Shown: positions 27,224 to 36,513, numbered from the stretch's first letter. The stretch is 64,000 bases of DNA from Hahellaceae bacterium (GCA_016744695.1 JADGDV010000004.1:124001-188000); one strand, 5' to 3'. Notes: a model not told the origin generated them from the letters alone. Translations and numbers: made by a program.

Positions 27224-29044
27224 TTAACCATTACGCTTTATTTTTTCCATATCACAAACAATACGAACAGCTACCCCGCCGTCAGGATTATTATCCATAG
27301 ACAGCTGCGCATCAAGACTTTGTGCTCGCTCATTCATAATACTTACACCGTGATGCATAGGCCCGGAATCGTCGCTCTGCAAACCAACACCGTTATCCAA
27401 TATCTCGACCACTAACTTTCGACCACATTCTTTGTCTTCATCTTCTATATCTTCAATGAAGCAGTTAATATCTACATTATCAGCCTGAGCATGACGAACC
27501 ACATTAGACAACGCCTCCCTGACTATTTGCAATATATGAATTTCAGCATTGGGTCGAAATGAAGCAACACCGAGATCATAATTTAGTGCAATATTCATTG
27601 AGCCGCGTTCACGATATTCCGCGGCAGTAGCATTAAGGGCGGACTCGAGTCCTGGCTCATCAAGCTTAAGTCTAAAGGTTATCAATAGTTCCCTAAGCTG
27701 GGCGTAAGCTGCATTCAGGCCTTGCCTTATTTCTGCTGTAATCTCTGCTAACTGTGCTTTGTCCGCACCTCGCTCACTTAATGTTTGCCAGCGACGCACT
27801 TGCATTTTTTGGTAAACCAAGGCCTGAGCTAACGAGTCATGTAACTCTCTGGCGATCGTAGCCCTTTCTTCGGCCAATAAAAGGCGCCATGTTTGTTCAT
27901 TTTTCCAGTCACGATTAAATGCAGAGGCCACTAGGTCACAAACAGCCGCGATTAATTGTCTTTTTTCTTCAGATACATCCTGGGATTCAACATGCCATAA
28001 AAGAAAACCGTAATTATGCTCTTTATCTAAAATCCGAAAACAATGCTCTGAATTTTTACATTCCAACCACTCCTCATAATTACCCGAAGCCGCCTTAAAC
28101 TCTTCGTTAATGTCAATGTAAGCCAGTACATGAGGTGTCAAATAGGTTTCAAAGAAGCCTGCGCCAATGGTTTGCTGGAGATTTTTTATAATTAGCCTAA
28201 TCGCGCCAGCATGAGTGTCACCGTCATTAATTAGACGTGAAGTTTCGTATAATAACTCAAGCGACTCCGTTTGTGCCTGTAGCTCATAGGTTTTGGTCGC
28301 AACTCGATGTTCAAGGTCTTGATAAGTAGCCTCTAGGTTTGAGGCCATATGATTAAACGTCGTTCCCAGCAAACCAAGCTCATCTTTTTCTAAATATTCA
28401 ACTCGGGCGCTCAGTTCTCCGTGCCTTGCCTTTTCTGCCGCAACAACTAATTCCCTCAATGGCAGTGCAACCATTCTATAGAGGTCAAGTAAGGCAAGAA
28501 AGGCCACAATAATAACCAGAGAAATACTCACACCATGAATCAGTCGTAACTGCTCAATTTTATAATCTGTCTGCGCCTGAAAAAGTCCGACCATTTTATC
28601 TATCGCGACAACAAAATGGTCGATATCAGCAAGCAATTCAAGTTCGTCATGCTTTTTATAAGCAAGCAAACCAGCCCTAAGAGCCTGCCATTCGCTTATA
28701 ACTGATTCCAAGGTCTGCCTTTCAGCATTGGAATCAGGAGACTCCAAAAGCTCCGCTAAGATGGGTGTTTCAAGACGTCGCTCAAACTCTTCCAGTTCAA
28801 GGTATAGTTCACTCTCACTTTTCTCAAGATCATGATTAACCCTTAGAACAACTTGAGATATGAGGTAAGACTGCATCCTCAACGAACCCGCAACGTTTAT
28901 TCTTTCAGCATCACCATCCGTCGACTGGGTAATAATCAAAGACGCGGCCATACTAATGAGTACTAGGATAATAATCGCCATCCAGCCTCTCATGGCCCGG
29001 GCAACTAATGAATTCTTGGTTATGTTTCTAAGTAACGATTGCAC
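27224..29044 (-). CDS. narX: NarX-type nitrate/nitrite sensor histidine kinase, copy 1
   Basis: 606 residues. Transmembrane helices are at about 20–40 and 170–190 and enclose a periplasmic sensor. The nitrate-binding P-box is clear right after TM1 (INVAGSLRMQSYL, 49–61). A HAMP linker follows, then a central GAF-like region (about 260–380) and an HPK7-type kinase with His402 (ARELHDSLAQAL) and GVGL in the ATP site. Only two cysteines (329 and 335) lie in the central region, unlike the second copy. It shares a 338-bp divergent region with nirB. Confidence 0.93.
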   Translation of the reverse strand: MQSLLRNITKNSLVARAMRGWMAIIILVLISMAASLIITQSTDGDAERINVAGSLRMQSYLISQVVLRVNHDLEKSESELYLELEEFERRLETPILAELLESPDSNAERQTLESVISEWQALRAGLLAYKKHDELELLADIDHFVVAIDKMVGLFQAQTDYKIEQLRLIHGVSISLVIIVAFLALLDLYRMVALPLRELVVAAEKARHGELSARVEYLEKDELGLLGTTFNHMASNLEATYQDLEHRVATKTYELQAQTESLELLYETSRLINDGDTHAGAIRLIIKNLQQTIGAGFFETYLTPHVLAYIDINEEFKAASGNYEEWLECKNSEHCFRILDKEHNYGFLLWHVESQDVSEEKRQLIAAVCDLVASAFNRDWKNEQTWRLLLAEERATIARELHDSLAQALVYQKMQVRRWQTLSERGADKAQLAEITAEIRQGLNAAYAQLRELLITFRLKLDEPGLESALNATAAEYRERGSMNIALNYDLGVASFRPNAEIHILQIVREALSNVVRHAQADNVDINCFIEDIEDEDKECGRKLVVEILDNGVGLQSDDSGPMHHGVSIMNERAQSLDAQLSMDNNPDGGVAVRIVCDMEKIKRNG

Positions 29045-29138
29045 AGCACACCTAACGTCATATTCAGAATTAACTTAACGACCTACAAGAACCAACTTTA
29101 ACAGAGTAAGAGCAAAAAACATCACATCTTTTACGCTC

Positions 29139-29153
29139 GCACCAATGATGTGC
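29139..29153. promoter_or_regulatory. NtrC-type site 1 upstream of nirB
   Basis: GCACCAATGATGTGC fits GCAC-N7-GTGC, the core of NtrC (NRI) binding sites. It is about 150–160 bp upstream of the predicted -24 element, a normal enhancer distance for sigma-54 promoters, and 41 bp from the second site. Confidence 0.55.
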
Positions 29154-29179
29154 AAGATCTCCGCACCAGAAAAATGCAC

Positions 29180-29194
29180 GCACGTTCTTTGTGC
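29180..29194. promoter_or_regulatory. NtrC-type site 2 upstream of nirB
   Basis: GCACGTTCTTTGTGC again matches GCAC-N7-GTGC exactly. Its 41-bp offset from site 1 is close to four helical turns, so two dimers would lie on the same DNA face, as at known NtrC enhancers. Confidence 0.55.
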
Positions 29195-29300
29195 GACGGT
29201 TACTCAATTTTACCCAACCCCTTTACTTAGCTTACGGTTATATAAAGGAAAAACCCTCTAAAATCGTTAATCTAAAGGCTTCTACAAGTATTTAAAAAAA

Positions 29301-29317
29301 CTGGCGCGAGTTATGCA
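29301..29317 (+). promoter_or_regulatory. Sigma-54-like promoter of nirBD
   Basis: CTGGCGCGAGTTATGCA has the invariant GG and GC doublets 12 bases apart, as in TGGCACG-N4-TTGCA, with two departures from consensus. It lies about 65 bp upstream of the nirB start, leaving room for a leader and the ribosome site GGAGAG. Confidence 0.55.
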
Positions 29318-29382
29318 ATAGACAACATAAAGAAGTATCTCAATTATTACATTTAAGCGCCCGAATTATCCTGGAGAGAGCA

Positions 29383-31827
29383 ATGAAAGAAAAACTAGTC
29401 GTCATCGGAAATGGTATGGCAGGCATGCGTACTGTTGAAGAACTACTGAAAATTGCCCCTGACAAGTATGACATTACCGTATTTGGTGCAGAACCTTATG
29501 GTAACTATAATCGTATCATGCTCTCCCCCGTATTAACCGGTGAAAAAACTATTGAACAGATCATGATTAATGATCTTGACTGGTATAAAGACAACAACAT
29601 TACCTTGCATGCGGGCATAGATAAAAAAGTTGTAAAAATAGATCGTCGTAACCGTATTGTTTTCGCTGAAGACGGAACAGAAGAAAGCTACACGCGTCTA
29701 CTTTTAGCCACCGGATCTAACCCGTTTATTATTCCTTTACCGGGTCATGAACTAAACGGTGTTATCGCATTCCGTGATATCTCTGATGTAGACCTCATGC
29801 TTGATGCGGCCAAAAATAAAACCCATGCGGTGGTTATTGGTGGCGGCCTGCTAGGTCTTGAGGCCGCAAACGGCTTAATGCTTCAAGGTATGGACGTTAC
29901 CATCATCCATAACCTAGACGTGTTAATGAACCGCCAGCTTGATGGCCCATCTGCCAAATTACTTCAAACTGAACTTGAGTCTCGCGGACTTAAATTCAAA
30001 ATGTCTGCCAATACCACTAAAATCACCTCAGATAATGAAGGTAATGTAGCTGGCATCGCTTTTGATGATGGTGTTGAACTAAAAGCCGACATCGTTGTCA
30101 TGGCCGTAGGTATTCGACCGAATATAGATCTGGCTAAAAGTGCAGGTATACACAGCGAACGCGGTATTGTCGTTAACGATACCATGCAAACCTTTGACCC
30201 TCGCGTTTATGCAATCGGCGAATGTGTTCAGCACCGAGGCGAGCTATTTGGTTTAGTTGCACCTATTTGGGATCAGGCAAAAGTTTGCTCCAACCACCTG
30301 GCAGGCTATGGCATCGCCAACTACCGCAGTGTTGCGACCGCTACCAAGCTTAAAGTAACCGGTTGTGACCTGTTCTCTGCAGGTGATTTTGAAGGTGATG
30401 AAGACACCGATGACATCGTCTTCCAAGACCCTAAACGGGGTGTTTATAAGAAAATAGTCATTCGTGAAGACAAGATTATCGGTGCCGTTCTTTATGGCGA
30501 TACCGTCGATGGGTCTTGGTATTTCAGCATGATGAAAGACGGTGTCAACGTTAAAGACATTCGTAATACATTATTATTTGGTCAGGTTCACTTAGGTGAC
30601 TCTGGTCATGGTGAGGCCAATGCGGCAGCCAACTTACCTGATAGTGCTGAAGTATGTGGCTGTAACGGCGTGTGTAAAGGCGATATTGTTAAAGCTATTA
30701 ATGAAGAAAACCTATACACACTTGAAGAAGTAAGAGCCGTTACCAAAGCATCGGCTTCTTGTGGTTCTTGTACCGGCCTGGTCGAGCAAATACTGGTTGC
30801 TACAGCAGGGGGGGATTACAACCCGACTGAAACAGAAAAACCGCTTTGTGCCTGTACCACATCAAGCCATGATAACGTGCGTGATGCTATCACAAGTCAA
30901 AAACTGAAGTCATTCTCAGAGGTCAGTGAATACCTTGATTTCATGAAATCAGAAGGCTGTCATGTTTGCCGCCCAGCCATTAACTACTACTTGCTAGCCG
31001 CATGGCCTGGTGAATACGAAGATGATATGCGCTCACGCTTCACGAATGAACGAATGCACGCAAATATTCAGAAAGACAATACCTATACCGTTGTTCCAAG
31101 AATGTTAGGCGGCATGACAACACCTGAAGATCTTCGTGTTATCGCTGACACGGCCGATAAATATGAAGTACCCATGGTGAAGGTCACTGGTGGCCAACGT
31201 ATAGACTTAGTGGGTGTTAGCAAAGACAACCTGATTCCTATGTGGAAAGACCTCACCGATGCAGGCATGGTTTCTGGTCATGCTTACGGTAAGTCTCTTC
31301 GTACCGTTAAAACCTGTATAGGGTCTCAGTTCTGTCGCTTTGGTACTCAAGACTCAACCGGCTTAGGTGTAAGAATTGAAGAAATGACGTGGGCCTCATG
31401 GACACCCGCTAAATTCAAAATTGCCGTCTCTGGCTGCCCACGAAACTGCGCAGAAGCCACCATTAAAGACTTTGGTGTTGTTGCTGTAGATTCTGGTTGG
31501 GAGCTTTATGTAGCAGGCAACGGCGGAATGAAGGTGAGAGTGTCTGACTTCCTGGTAAAAGTAACAACAGATGACGAAGCCATGGAATATGTGGGCGCCT
31601 TTATGCAGATATACCGTGAGAAAGGTCATCATAATGAACGTACTGCACCTTGGATTGAGCGTGTAGGTCTAACCTATATCAAGCAAGAAATCGTAGAAGA
31701 TGCTGATAAACGTAAAGCTTTTTATGATCGGTTCATTGAGTCTCAGAAGTATGCGCAGGTTGACCCTTGGAAGAAACGTGTAGAAGGCTTCGATAAGCAA
31801 AGCTTTATTCCAATGGCTGAAGTGTAA
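29383..31827 (+). CDS. nirB: Assimilatory nitrite reductase [NAD(P)H], large subunit
   Basis: Reduces nitrite to ammonium in the cytoplasm. 814 residues, normal for NirB. From N to C: FAD/NAD(P)H oxidoreductase (VIGNGMAGMRTVEEL, GGGLLGLEAANGL), a BFD-like [2Fe-2S] segment from Cys425 (CGCNGVC and CGSC), a second Cys-rich stretch (CACTT, CHVC), and the sulfite/nitrite reductase domain. The [4Fe-4S]/siroheme cysteines are 645, 651 (CIGSQFC) and 685, 689 (CPRNC). nirD follows after 62 bp. Upstream elements point to nitrogen control. Confidence 0.97.
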   Translation: MKEKLVVIGNGMAGMRTVEELLKIAPDKYDITVFGAEPYGNYNRIMLSPVLTGEKTIEQIMINDLDWYKDNNITLHAGIDKKVVKIDRRNRIVFAEDGTEESYTRLLLATGSNPFIIPLPGHELNGVIAFRDISDVDLMLDAAKNKTHAVVIGGGLLGLEAANGLMLQGMDVTIIHNLDVLMNRQLDGPSAKLLQTELESRGLKFKMSANTTKITSDNEGNVAGIAFDDGVELKADIVVMAVGIRPNIDLAKSAGIHSERGIVVNDTMQTFDPRVYAIGECVQHRGELFGLVAPIWDQAKVCSNHLAGYGIANYRSVATATKLKVTGCDLFSAGDFEGDEDTDDIVFQDPKRGVYKKIVIREDKIIGAVLYGDTVDGSWYFSMMKDGVNVKDIRNTLLFGQVHLGDSGHGEANAAANLPDSAEVCGCNGVCKGDIVKAINEENLYTLEEVRAVTKASASCGSCTGLVEQILVATAGGDYNPTETEKPLCACTTSSHDNVRDAITSQKLKSFSEVSEYLDFMKSEGCHVCRPAINYYLLAAWPGEYEDDMRSRFTNERMHANIQKDNTYTVVPRMLGGMTTPEDLRVIADTADKYEVPMVKVTGGQRIDLVGVSKDNLIPMWKDLTDAGMVSGHAYGKSLRTVKTCIGSQFCRFGTQDSTGLGVRIEEMTWASWTPAKFKIAVSGCPRNCAEATIKDFGVVAVDSGWELYVAGNGGMKVRVSDFLVKVTTDDEAMEYVGAFMQIYREKGHHNERTAPWIERVGLTYIKQEIVEDADKRKAFYDRFIESQKYAQVDPWKKRVEGFDKQSFIPMAEV

Positions 31828-31889
31828 TTTCCGACGCGATTATTAGTTAAGCGTGTTAGTTAAACGAATGAGTTAAGAGAGTTAGCATA

Positions 31890-32204
31890 ATGAGTCAAAC
31901 AATTGAGATTGGAAAACTAACAGACATCCCTAAACTGGGTTCACGTGTTGTTAAAACCAACCAAGGTGATATCGCTATATTTCGTACAGCGGAAGATGAA
32001 GTGTTTGCGATGCATGATAAATGCCCCCATAAGCAAGGCGCTTTGTCACAAGGCATTGTTCATAACAATACCGTTACCTGCCCTTTACATAACTGGGTGA
32101 TAGGCCTGGATGATGGAGAAGCTAAAGGTCACGACAAAGGGTGTGTAAAAACCTTCGAAGCTAAGCTAGAAGGTGGTAATGTTATTTTGGTTTTAGATAA
32201 GTAA
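31890..32204 (+). CDS. nirD: Nitrite reductase small subunit with intact Rieske ligands
   Basis: 104 residues of Rieske fold, partner of NirB. Unlike the enterobacterial NirD, which has lost its cluster ligands, this one keeps CPH at 45–47 and CPLH at 64–67, so a [2Fe-2S] cluster is likely. Start ATG 31890 follows AAGAGAGTTAGCATA. The pair is followed by a convergent PP2C/kinase gene, a neighbourhood also known from Pseudomonas nitrate assimilation loci. Confidence 0.95.
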   Translation: MSQTIEIGKLTDIPKLGSRVVKTNQGDIAIFRTAEDEVFAMHDKCPHKQGALSQGIVHNNTVTCPLHNWVIGLDDGEAKGHDKGCVKTFEAKLEGGNVILVLDK

Positions 32205-32242
32205 GTTAAAGCCGCTCCCCCGAACTAGGGCCTGTCCCTTTT

Positions 32243-32289
32243 GAAGTCATACTCCATCAGCTCCCGCATTTATATTGGAGTGTGGCTTC
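32243..32289. terminator. Hairpin between convergent nirD and PP2C/kinase genes
   Basis: GAAGTCATACTCCA (32243–32256) pairs with TGGAGTGTGGCTTC (32276–32289) over 14 positions, with two mismatches that become G·U pairs in RNA. A C/T-rich run follows. Its location about 40 bp after the nirD stop, between converging genes, suits transcription termination. Confidence 0.5.
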
Positions 32290-32310
32290 ACCCCCCTTTC
32301 TTTTCAAACA

Positions 32311-34092
32311 TCAATCAATAAAGATAATAAACGCGCAAAGTAGTGAAACACACCAAAGAACCGCTAATAATTTCCAAATAGGCAAAGGAGGCTTTAGGCT
32401 CTTATCGTTATCTTTAATACTGGCTTGGTATTCTTCCGTTAAAAATTCTCGATTGGGTTTCTCAAGATCTTCAATAAATGCTTCAACGGATGAGTAGCGT
32501 GTTTCAAGGCTTAAAGAAGTGGCTTTTCTAAGTGCCCCATCAAACCAAATAGGTATCTCTTTATTCACTTTAAAACTAGAGATGAATTTAAGGTTTTTTG
32601 TTTCTTGATGCGCACTAAAATTCTCTAACTTGTCGCCATAAGGCAATTTTCCGGTAATCATTTCATAGGCAATTGAGCCAATAGAATAAATATCGCCTTT
32701 AATACCTGGCTTTTTACCTTGCATATAAAGAGGGTCAGTGTAATTTACCGTACCCAAAACAGCGCTTCGACGAATAGGGTCATCTATTTCAGCAATACCC
32801 GCTACAAACACAGAACCAAGATCAATAATTTTCACCACGCCTTCGGGTGTTATCATAATATTTCCAGGCTTCAGGTCTTGATGAACCGTCTCTTTTTTAT
32901 GCAATGCATGTAAGCCATCTGCAATTTGCTTAACAATATCAAACACTTGTCTTGGTCGAGCCTGAGGGTTGTTTTCCATCCACTGTTCAAGGGTCATGCC
33001 TTTAATATCTTCCATCAGGTAATACAGAAAATTACGCTGAGGGTGGTGTCGTATAACCTCCACAATATGAGGGCTACTGATCCGCTCCCCGACCCATGCT
33101 TCGGTTAAAAAACCTTCAATATAGCCAGGGTCATCACAATAATTTACAGAGGGAGTTTTCATGACCAATTGCTGATTATTTTCCAAATCAGTAACTCTAT
33201 AGAGCTGACTTCGCGCACTGGCAAAAAGTAAAGATTCGATGCGGTAATCATCTAACTTCATCCCAGGCTCTAAGTCTGGGGGGAAAGGCAGTTTACTTAA
33301 ACGAGCACCGGCTTCAATGGTCGATTCATGAGGTATTTTATCAACATTTAGCATTAAACAAGATATATTATCATTGCTTTGATTCTTAAGGGCCACCTCC
33401 GCCAAGGCATCTCCGGCTTGCTGGAGGTTGTCACCGTACTGATTAAGCGTGCTTAGTATTTCCTCATCATCAACAAAATCATGTACGCCATCCGTTGACA
33501 TAAAAAAGCGGTCACCGTCTTTAATATCAATACAGCGATAGTCTATTTGTAACGCAACATCCATCCCCATTGCTCGAACAAGGTACGGCTTACCTTCGCC
33601 GCTGGGCGTTTTTAAATGATCTTGAGTTAATTGCTCCATTTCACTATCACGAATTAAATAAATACGTGAATCACCAATATGAAACAAATGAGCACGACTC
33701 GACTTTATCACCAAGATACACAAGGTCGTGATATAACCACGCTCTAAATTAACAAACTTATGGCTCCGCAAATAAAGGCTACGATTTAAAGCCGTGAGTA
33801 TTCTCTGCGCTGAGGTTTTCGTACTCCACAAATCAGGCGTACGAAAAAAGTCTTCAATAAAATCATTTACACACTGAGCGCTAGCCTCTTTGCCCGCTTC
33901 AGCACTGCTTACACCATCGGCGATTACTGCTACCGCGCCTTTTATAGCCAACAAGGAGTCTTCAGGCACCTTATAACCTACCGCATCTTCATTCTGATGT
34001 TTAAGGCCTTTGATAGACGTCTGAGCAATAGATAGCTCTAATTTATGGCTGGTATCTATTGGTGCGCTTTCGGTAAAATGATGTTTACTCAA
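32311..34092 (-). CDS. Fused PP2C phosphatase / Ser-Thr protein kinase with C-terminal membrane anchor
   Basis: 593 residues. The N-terminal half is a PP2C-type phosphatase (ADGVSSAEAG, HIGDSRIYLI, MSTDGVHDF, SNDNISCL). The C-terminal half is a Hanks-type kinase: the catalytic loop reads HQDLKPGN rather than HRD, the metal motif is DLG rather than DFG, and GTVNYTDPLY is the activation segment end. One transmembrane helix closes the chain (LLAVLWCVSLLCAFIIFI). Genes of this fusion type recur beside nitrate/nitrite assimilation genes in pseudomonads; the substrate is not known. The HQD/DLG variants may mean altered kinase activity. Confidence 0.9.
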   Translation of the reverse strand: MSKHHFTESAPIDTSHKLELSIAQTSIKGLKHQNEDAVGYKVPEDSLLAIKGAVAVIADGVSSAEAGKEASAQCVNDFIEDFFRTPDLWSTKTSAQRILTALNRSLYLRSHKFVNLERGYITTLCILVIKSSRAHLFHIGDSRIYLIRDSEMEQLTQDHLKTPSGEGKPYLVRAMGMDVALQIDYRCIDIKDGDRFFMSTDGVHDFVDDEEILSTLNQYGDNLQQAGDALAEVALKNQSNDNISCLMLNVDKIPHESTIEAGARLSKLPFPPDLEPGMKLDDYRIESLLFASARSQLYRVTDLENNQQLVMKTPSVNYCDDPGYIEGFLTEAWVGERISSPHIVEVIRHHPQRNFLYYLMEDIKGMTLEQWMENNPQARPRQVFDIVKQIADGLHALHKKETVHQDLKPGNIMITPEGVVKIIDLGSVFVAGIAEIDDPIRRSAVLGTVNYTDPLYMQGKKPGIKGDIYSIGSIAYEMITGKLPYGDKLENFSAHQETKNLKFISSFKVNKEIPIWFDGALRKATSLSLETRYSSVEAFIEDLEKPNREFLTEEYQASIKDNDKSLKPPLPIWKLLAVLWCVSLLCAFIIFID

Positions 34093-34135
34093 AACGTGGC
34101 TCTCTCAGCTTACTCAGCATACCCAAACATTTTTT

Positions 34136-34199
34136 GGTGCGCACGGCACACCCTACAAAGCATATGCTAGTCACACCGTAGGGTGCGCCGTGCGCACCG
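34136..34199. repeat. Inverted pair of REP-like family 2 units
   Basis: One unit reads GGTGCGCACGGCACACCCTAC at its minus-sense copy (34136–34156), and the reverse unit occupies 34178–34199, separated by 21 bases. This BIME-like pair lies between the kinase gene and the transporter gene and matches the copies at 12959 and 55093. Confidence 0.75.
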
Positions 34200-34230
34200 A
34201 ATAATGCTTCGATATTAAAATACATAAATG

Positions 34231-34283
34231 AAAAAAGGGCTGTATAGGTATTAAAGTATAAAACTTTAAATCTAACAGCCCTT
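34231..34283 (-). terminator. Rho-independent terminator of the NarK-family transporter gene
   Basis: On the minus strand AAGGGCTGT is followed, after a 31-base loop with its own weak stem, by ACAGCCC and TTTTTT. It lies 35 bp after the stop codon of the transporter gene. Confidence 0.7.
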
Positions 34284-34317
34284 ATTCTACTTTACTAATT
34301 TTAAAGTGTGAAACTCA

Positions 34318-35787
34318 TTAGCTCACTTCAATCAACTGCACAGTACCATCAGGTAGTACCTCAGTCATATGCCCTTCTGGCTCTTCCAAGAACTGGACGA
34401 TAAGGAAGCACACCATAGCTGAACCAGCAATAACCAAGAAGAAAGTAGACGCATCAACAAATGAGTAAGCTGTTAAGAAAGTCACAGCTCCTACATTACC
34501 GAATGCCCCTGTCATACCTGCAATTTGTCCTGTCATACGACGCTGAATCAGTGGAACCATGGCAAATACGGCACCCTCACCGGCCTGAACAAAAAACGAA
34601 CAGAACAGTACAGCAACAACGGCCGCAGCCACTGCCCAGCCCGTATCAATCTGACTCAGAATCAAGTAGCCAATGGTTAGACCACAAATCAAAATAGACA
34701 AGGTTTTCTTACGACCAAATCTATCAGATAATAAGCCGCCGCCTGGGCGCGCAACCAGATTCATTAAAGCAAATGCACCACCCAAAAGCCCCGCCATTAC
34801 TGGCGTGAGGTCAAATGTTTCCATAAAGAAAGCAGGCAACATTGAAACAACCGCCAACTCAGAACCAAAAGTAACGAAGTAAGACCAGTTTAAAATCGCT
34901 ACCTGCTTAAATTTATACTGCTGCATTTCTGGCACGCCATTGGCCAAATTCTCTTTATTCACCCCATAAATCTGGTAAGTCTGAAAAATAAACAGAACAG
35001 CAAGACCAACCCATAAAATATTAGCGGTCATTTCAGAGAGTAAACTTACACCTGCCGGAGATAACTTCCAGGTTAATACAGCTAGAGCAGCGTACATTGG
35101 AATGTTCATTGCCAGGTAAAACCAAAAATCTTTCTTAGACGTTACTTCTAAGCCGCCACTCTTCTTGGGCTTAAAGTAAGTAGAGCCTTTAGGCGTGTTA
35201 CGTGCTTTTATATAGAAGAAAATACCATAAACCAATGCGATGGCACCCACTGTCGCAATGGCATAACGCCAACCGTCATCACCACCATAAACATAAGCAG
35301 CAATAGCAGGTAGAGTCCATGCTGCAGCGGTAGAACCGAAATTACCCCAGCCACCATAAACACCTTCTGCAACGCCCACTGTTTTGGCAGGGAACCACTC
35401 ACCCACCATGCGAATACCGATTACGAAACCCGCACCAATGAAACCACAAAGGAAACGGAACAATGCCAGTTGCTCATAGGTTTGTGCGAAAGCAAACCCC
35501 CAGCACAAGAAGGCTGAGGTAATTAGCAACAGACTATACACAATACGCGGGCCAAATTTATCAACCAGCATACCGATAACAATACGCGCTGGAATGGTCA
35601 GTGCTACGTTCAATATAAGCAACGCTTTCCATTGAGCATTTGTCATGTTGAAGGCTTCCATAATGAAAGGCTTCAAAGGGGCGAAACTAAACCACATTAC
35701 AAACGTTAGAAAGAAAGCAAACCACGTAATGTGGAGCGTTCTTATGCTTTTGCTACTAAAATCTAAAATATTTAATCTTTCCGACAT
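34318..35787 (-). CDS. NNP-family nitrate/nitrite MFS transporter (NarK/NasA-like)
   Basis: 489 residues from ATG 35787, which has GGAGATCAAGGT directly upstream; an ATG 60 bases further up lacks a ribosome site. About twelve transmembrane helices. Nitrate signature segments are recognisable: [14 protein letters not shown] in loop 2–3, the GxxxGxR run in [25 protein letters not shown], and the second signature GAFGNVGAV. The NasA label would imply assimilation, but the FNR box and NarL site upstream suggest use in anaerobic respiration. Direction (import or nitrite export) cannot be told. Confidence 0.88.
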   Translation of the reverse strand: MSERLNILDFSSKSIRTLHITWFAFFLTFVMWFSFAPLKPFIMEAFNMTNAQWKALLILNVALTIPARIVIGMLVDKFGPRIVYSLLLITSAFLCWGFAFAQTYEQLALFRFLCGFIGAGFVIGIRMVGEWFPAKTVGVAEGVYGGWGNFGSTAAAWTLPAIAAYVYGGDDGWRYAIATVGAIALVYGIFFYIKARNTPKGSTYFKPKKSGGLEVTSKKDFWFYLAMNIPMYAALAVLTWKLSPAGVSLLSEMTANILWVGLAVLFIFQTYQIYGVNKENLANGVPEMQQYKFKQVAILNWSYFVTFGSELAVVSMLPAFFMETFDLTPVMAGLLGGAFALMNLVARPGGGLLSDRFGRKKTLSILICGLTIGYLILSQIDTGWAVAAAVVAVLFCSFFVQAGEGAVFAMVPLIQRRMTGQIAGMTGAFGNVGAVTFLTAYSFVDASTFFLVIAGSAMVCFLIVQFLEEPEGHMTEVLPDGTVQLIEVS

Positions 35788-35892
35788 ACCTTGATCTCCG
35801 GTATTTCCTAATGCTGCATTTGAGCCAGGAATTCTTACATCGCACATTGGGGTAGAACGTACCCCTTAAAATTAGGTACAACTACGGAGCGT

Positions 35893-35934
35893 AAAGTAGA
35901 CAATTATGTGGTTTGCGGTATTGATTCACGTCAA
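35893..35934 (-). promoter_or_regulatory. FNR/ANR-dependent promoter of the transporter gene
   Basis: TTGATTCACGTCAA at 35921–35934 matches TTGAT-N4-ATCAA with one mismatch. Reading toward the gene, TACTTT (35893–35898) follows after 22 bases, placing the box near -41.5, the class II position. The same -10 sequence at the same distance occurs in the narK1 promoter. Confidence 0.75.
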
Positions 35935-35970
35935 ACAAGATAATTCACAAGATATTACCAACTCTTAAAA

Positions 35971-35986
35971 TACCTACAAAGAGGTA
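35971..35986. promoter_or_regulatory. NarL/NarP 7-2-7 site
   Basis: TACCTACAAAGAGGTA is two inverted heptamers separated by two bases; the right arm matches the NarL consensus fully (complement TACCTCT) and the left arm in 6 of 7. Its centre is 51 bp upstream of the FNR box centre. Confidence 0.75.
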
Positions 35987-36118
35987 TTTTCAGTAATTGA
36001 TAACTCACTGATATTTATATAAAAACAAAAAAATATTCTAGAAAAAACGATAAAAAACATTACTATTGTGTTTTTGGTAGTAGTCTGAAAAGAAAAAGTT
36101 AAACATTGCTCTACGTCG

Positions 36119-36493
36119 TTAATACTTATTGGCCCGCCCTATTGAATTATTATATTCAAGATCAAACGCGATCAATTTAATCGTGTTTTTTAGAATACTG
36201 ATAACATCCTCAATAGCCAGCCCTGCTAAATAGATAATAGTCCCGTCATTCATTTGAGCTTGTATTTTGCGATCAGCATTCGCTTCAAGCCATGCAGCCA
36301 AGACAGATGCCAATGAGGTGATTTGAGCGCTGACATCTGGGTCACCAATAACCTCTAAGCTACGATCTTTTGCAATTTTGAATGCAGTGTTTTTATCTAA
36401 AGACTTAAACTCAATACCATTGTTCTCAAATAGCGCAACCAAGGTTTCTTTCGGGTCAAATACATCAATGGTTAATATCGTTTTTTTATTCAT
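36119..36493 (-). CDS. Small protein of unknown function next to narL2 (EACC1-like pattern)
   Basis: 124 residues from ATG 36493 (MNKKTILTIDVFDP), 20 bp after narL2 on the same strand and probably co-transcribed. No signal peptide. The C-terminal half shows a long helix, ITSLASVLAAWLEANADRKI, then two strands with QMNDGTIIYLAG and a final helix AIEDVISIL. This order resembles the short 'effector-associated constant component' modules, an impression from pattern only. A role with the NarX2–NarL2 system would be inference from position. Confidence 0.65.
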   Translation of the reverse strand: MNKKTILTIDVFDPKETLVALFENNGIEFKSLDKNTAFKIAKDRSLEVIGDPDVSAQITSLASVLAAWLEANADRKIQAQMNDGTIIYLAGLAIEDVISILKNTIKLIAFDLEYNNSIGRANKY

Positions 36494-36513
36494 ATTAAAG
36501 TCACCAAGCAAAG

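Larger units (their letters stand above)
29045..29382. other. narX1–nirB divergent regulatory region
   Basis: 338 bases without a gene. It contains two GCAC-N7-GTGC sites and a sigma-54-like promoter facing nirB (listed separately). No FNR box or NarL 7-2-7 site was found here, in contrast to the two transporter promoters. The narX1 promoter is not obvious. Confidence 0.6.
35788..36118. other. Regulatory region upstream of the NarK-family transporter
   Basis: 331 bases between the unknown small gene and the transporter gene, both on the minus strand. It holds a -10, an FNR/ANR box and a NarL 7-2-7 site in that order away from the gene, then AT-rich sequence. No separate gene was found. Confidence 0.6.

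Noticed and set aside
35866..35879. TACCCCT and AGGTA near the transporter start as a second NarL site
   Set aside because: The two heptamers are not at 7-2-7 spacing and one does not match well.
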